Positions 35,797 to 36,278 of a stretch of 36,278 nt of DNA are shown piece after piece. The notes beneath the pieces are model-generated. The model was not told the origin of the DNA. It searched no databases and saw nothing but the letters and a program-made list of their open reading frames with translations. The stretch is from an uncultured Flavobacteriales bacterium (GTDB taxonomy: Bacteria; Bacteroidota; Bacteroidia; Flavobacteriales_G; NORP312): assembly GCA_905480125.1 (NCBI GenBank), contig CAJQPE010000092.1:1-36278 (forward strand). The letters run 5' to 3'. Position 1 is the first letter of the stretch. Every line of letters begins with the position of its first letter. Position numbers and translations under genes: made by a program.

Positions 35797-36278
35797 TTAA
35801 ACAAATGACGCCTTAAACGGCTTACGGAGTTCATATTTACTGGGAGAAATGGCTTCTATTAATGGTTTTATTAATTTGTTAGAAACAGCATTCCTATGTT
35901 TAACGTATAATTTCATGTCTTTTGGCTCTGCGCCCAAACAGCTTTTAATTTCTTCTGCTGTTCTTCCGAATCTTAATTCATGAACCCCTTTTTCTATAGC
36001 TAGCTCGGTATAGTCATAAAGCATTTTTTGATACAATGAATAATCGTGATTAACTGAATAATCTAAACCAACATAATTGGCATCAATAAATTGATTTGAA
36101 ATGAAAGCCGAGCTAAAGCCAACTAACTTATTATCCAAAAAATATCCTTTGAAAATAAATTTGTCTGCAAGCAGTTTTTTAAAATTCACAAAAGATGCCC
36201 CATTTAACTCACCAAAAGTAAAGTCAGCGTTTTCAAGAACAGATTCATATAATTGAATAATTTTTGCTGAGTTTAAAT
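35797..36278 (-). CDS. GNAT/FemAB-like acetyltransferase, 5' end cut by window edge
   Basis: The frame is open to the right window edge. The GTG near 36189 is only an internal codon, since the sequence before it (L-Y-E-S-V-L-E-N-A-D-F-T-F-G) continues the protein. About 160 C-terminal residues are visible: F-I-F-K-G-Y-F-L-D-N-K-L-V-G-F, then A-N-Y-V-G-L-D-Y-S, Y-Q-K-M-L-Y-D-Y-T-E-L-A-I, L-R-F-G-R-T-A-E-E-I-K-S and G-A-E-P-K-D-M. These resemble the acyl-CoA N-acyltransferase fold of BioF2/FemAB-like proteins seen in Bacteroidota. No signal peptide can be judged. It is followed directly by the YdjM-like gene. Confidence 0.8.
   Translation of the reverse strand, partial: LNSAKIIQLYESVLENADFTFGELNGASFVNFKKLLADKFIFKGYFLDNKLVGFSSAFISNQFIDANYVGLDYSVNHDYSLYQKMLYDYTELAIEKGVHELRFGRTAEEIKSCLGAEPKDMKLYVKHRNAVSNKLIKPLIEAISPSKYELRKPFKASFV

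Noticed and set aside
36187-36189. GTG at 36189 as the start of the acetyltransferase-like gene
   Set aside because: The frame upstream stays open to the window edge and reads as a sensible continuation of the same fold.

Overview
The window is AT-rich DNA from a member of the Bacteroidota, most likely a marine or aquatic Flavobacteriia/Flavobacteriales bacterium. The signs are two proteins with type IX secretion (T9SS) C-terminal sorting domains, SprB-type repeats, a Lacal_2735-type small protein, DUF2452, DUF2911, Bacteroidota-type lipoprotein signals, and little Shine-Dalgarno sequence before starts. I see no rRNA, tRNA, CRISPR array, transposase or integrase.

Region 1 (1-7.7 kb) is an unusual run of unrelated single genes, all on the + strand: a lipoprotein, a secreted PHB-depolymerase-like esterase, a 4-TM protein, a lipoprotein-type catalase-peroxidase, a GNAT acetyltransferase, a cupin, a CIA30-like protein and an orphan protein. 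After nearly every gene sits an imperfect dyad of the form (A/C)CAAC - spacer - L'' arm - loop - L' arm - spacer - GTTNN. This is the layout of integron attC sites. Some dyads are short (about 50-75 bp). Others belong to a long family (about 195 bp) with two clearly homologous copies. The next gene starts shortly after each dyad (most often 27-68 bp). I read this as an integron-like cassette array without a visible integrase (CALIN-like). It is the strongest candidate for an undescribed system here.

Region 2 (7.7-9.0 kb) is a decay zone: a broken SPFH/stomatin-family gene on the - strand (two stops, one frameshift, both ends missing) next to a + strand Bacteroidota exported protein with two in-frame stops and a short C-terminus. 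It leads into an intact GT-B glycosyltransferase and a DUF2911 protein, closed by a bidirectional terminator at 11.08 kb.

Region 3 (11.1-15.4 kb, -) is a tight operon: exported PIG-L-family deacetylase, a 40-residue membrane microprotein, and a sodium:solute symporter, linked by 8- and 4-base overlaps. The microprotein may be a transporter subunit.

Region 4 (15.8-25.6 kb, +) holds an AsmA-family envelope protein, an exported histidine phosphatase, a 1313-residue secreted protein with a phosphohistidine domain followed by an ATP-binding domain (the domain order of glucan, water dikinases) plus SprB repeats and a T9SS tail, a methyltransferase-like protein, and a coupled pair of small membrane proteins, the first with a Cys/His cluster.

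Region 5 (25.6-36.3 kb) carries a DUF1287 protein, a SOUL protein, an SDR lacking its catalytic Tyr, a VWA + MoxR-like AAA pair, and a compact - strand photolyase operon (CPD photolyase, Lacal_2735 protein, SRPBCC protein, flavin reductase fused to DUF2452, and a small conserved protein). It ends with a YdjM/DUF457-like membrane protein directly behind an acetyltransferase-like gene cut by the window edge.
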